A stretch of DNA of 25,775 bases, taken from contig CATIYX010000180.1 in assembly GCA_949739095.1 (NCBI GenBank), positions 1-25,775 on the forward strand, given 5' to 3'. The notes beneath the pieces are model-generated. The model made no database searches. It worked only from the letters and a program-made list of their open reading frames with translations, and was not told the origin of the DNA. Below are positions 25,084-25,775 of the stretch, piece by piece. How positions within the stretch are numbered: position 1 is the stretch's first letter; the number at the start of each line of letters is the position of its first letter. The stretch comes from an uncultured Clostridia bacterium (GTDB taxonomy: Bacteria > Bacillota > Clostridia > RUG12999). Made by a program: the position numbers and the translations under genes.

Positions 25084-25099
25084 GAACCAATCTATTCCA

Positions 25100-25775
25100 T
25101 CAGCGGGCAAGGTAACGGTCATAGGCAATTTGCTGTAATTCCAAATAACGGTCCAGATTAAGCCTCTTTAACCCGTCAACAAATGCATCGTAATTGGAAA
25201 GCGGTTCTGCGCCCTGCACGAATTTTAAAATCATTTCCTCCACATAGGTGCTAATTTCCGCACTGAGTGTAGCCATCTCTTCCGACTCCTCCAACAATGG
25301 TGTTATCTTTGGAAGCTTGGTTTTACTGCCGCTTTCCACATTTTTTGCCCAGAGTTGGAACGCTTCCACCTGCTGCGGATATTGATAATACTGTGTCAGA
25401 TAGTCTTCATCCTGCTTGAGTCCTGTGGTTGGGTAAGATGCTTGGAAATTGCGGCACATTGCCTCGTTGATACTATACCCCTCCGGACTGTGCAGAATTT
25501 TATCCGTATAAACCGGTTTCCCATCCACCATATTGTAGGTATCTCCCTCAATGCCGAAGTTCACCAACATGCGCCCTTCTTCAGAATAGAAATAATCCAC
25601 CCATTTCACCGCTGTTTTTACATCGGCGCACGCCGTGGTGATTGCCAAAAACGGCGACTGAACGTCATCTTCTGCCAGCATAAAACGCGGCGCTTTTCCT
25701 TTCTCGACAGACGGATAAGGCGCTGCCACCAATTCATAATTCGGATCTTTTTCTTCCATCAGCTTCATATATCTG
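25100..25775 (-). CDS. Extracellular sugar-binding protein, C-terminal part (starts beyond window)
   Basis: The frame is open from the right edge to TAA/TAG at 25100; the methionine near 25768 is internal ('RYMKLMEEKDPNYELVAAP'). Recognisable family blocks are 'VKTAVKWVDYFYSEEGRMLVNFGIEGDTY' (in short VKWVDYFYSEEGRMLVNFG), as in CUT1 lipoproteins, and a C-terminal 'LSNYDAFVDGLKRLNLDRYLEL' segment. It is parallel to the end of the first binding protein ('SLNEYDTFLQELDSLDF--YL'), so the two are distant paralogues. It would capture the oligosaccharide processed by GH88 and GH36. The signal peptide is outside the window. Confidence 0.88.
   Translation of the reverse strand, partial: RYMKLMEEKDPNYELVAAPYPSVEKGKAPRFMLAEDDVQSPFLAITTACADVKTAVKWVDYFYSEEGRMLVNFGIEGDTYNMVDGKPVYTDKILHSPEGYSINEAMCRNFQASYPTTGLKQDEDYLTQYYQYPQQVEAFQLWAKNVESGSKTKLPKITPLLEESEEMATLSAEISTYVEEMILKFVQGAEPLSNYDAFVDGLKRLNLDRYLELQQIAYDRYLAR

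Noticed and set aside
1..25775. tRNA, rRNA, CRISPR arrays, transposase insertion sequences, known riboswitches
   Set aside because: None were recognised on either strand by eye; small or divergent RNAs could still be missed without covariance searches.

Overview
The window is consistent with the chromosome of a low-to-mid-GC anaerobic Firmicute, most likely a polysaccharide-degrading Clostridia from a gut or rumen type habitat. The basis is strong AGGAGG ribosome binding sites, sigma-A-like promoters with 17-bp spacers, an LplABC/YtcP-type sugar importer next to a YesM/YesN two-component system, GH88 and GH36 glycosidases, and a very large secreted FN3/LamG-like surface protein. The species cannot be fixed from sequence alone. 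Almost all real genes lie on the minus strand.

Region 1 (1-6.4 kb) is one open reading frame of at least 2058 codons running off the left edge. It encodes a secreted protein with three copies of a 475-545-residue unit (LamG-like sandwich, an unrecognised ~110-residue module, then one, two and three FN3 domains), followed by a jelly-roll-like domain, a Big_5-like Ig domain and the start of a cohesin-like domain. Region 2 (6.5-7.1 kb, plus strand) is an AbrB-type antitoxin with a RelE/ParE-type toxin frame broken by a -1 shift. Region 3 (7.2-15.0 kb) is an import and sensing locus: lipoprotein solute-binding protein, two permeases, then an AraC-type response regulator and a YesM-type histidine kinase. 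The importer ATPase is absent, as is usual for this class.

Region 4 (15.1-19.1 kb) looks like a decayed accessory island: an intact tyrosine recombinase, a frameshifted gene resembling the DUF6076 family with a Cys-rich C-terminus, and a DUF1016 (YhcG-like) gene with a nonsense codon and no nuclease domain. It abuts a wrecked GH3 beta-glucosidase gene. Region 5 (19.1-25.8 kb) is a second sugar locus read leftwards: C-terminal part of another solute-binding protein, a membrane-tethered AraC regulator, a GH88 unsaturated glucuronyl hydrolase, a GH36 alpha-galactosidase-type enzyme and the GH3 remnant.

The strongest new signal is a 47-bp perfect repeat placed identically (17 bp upstream of a TATAAT) in front of both the giant surface protein and the solute-binding protein/permease operon. 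This suggests one regulon of surface capture and import, plausibly governed by the response regulator encoded between the two copies. Further points of interest are structured leaders upstream of the yesN-like, GH88 and membrane-AraC genes, phased repeats upstream of the integrase, and an unusual density of broken genes (four in 25.8 kb).
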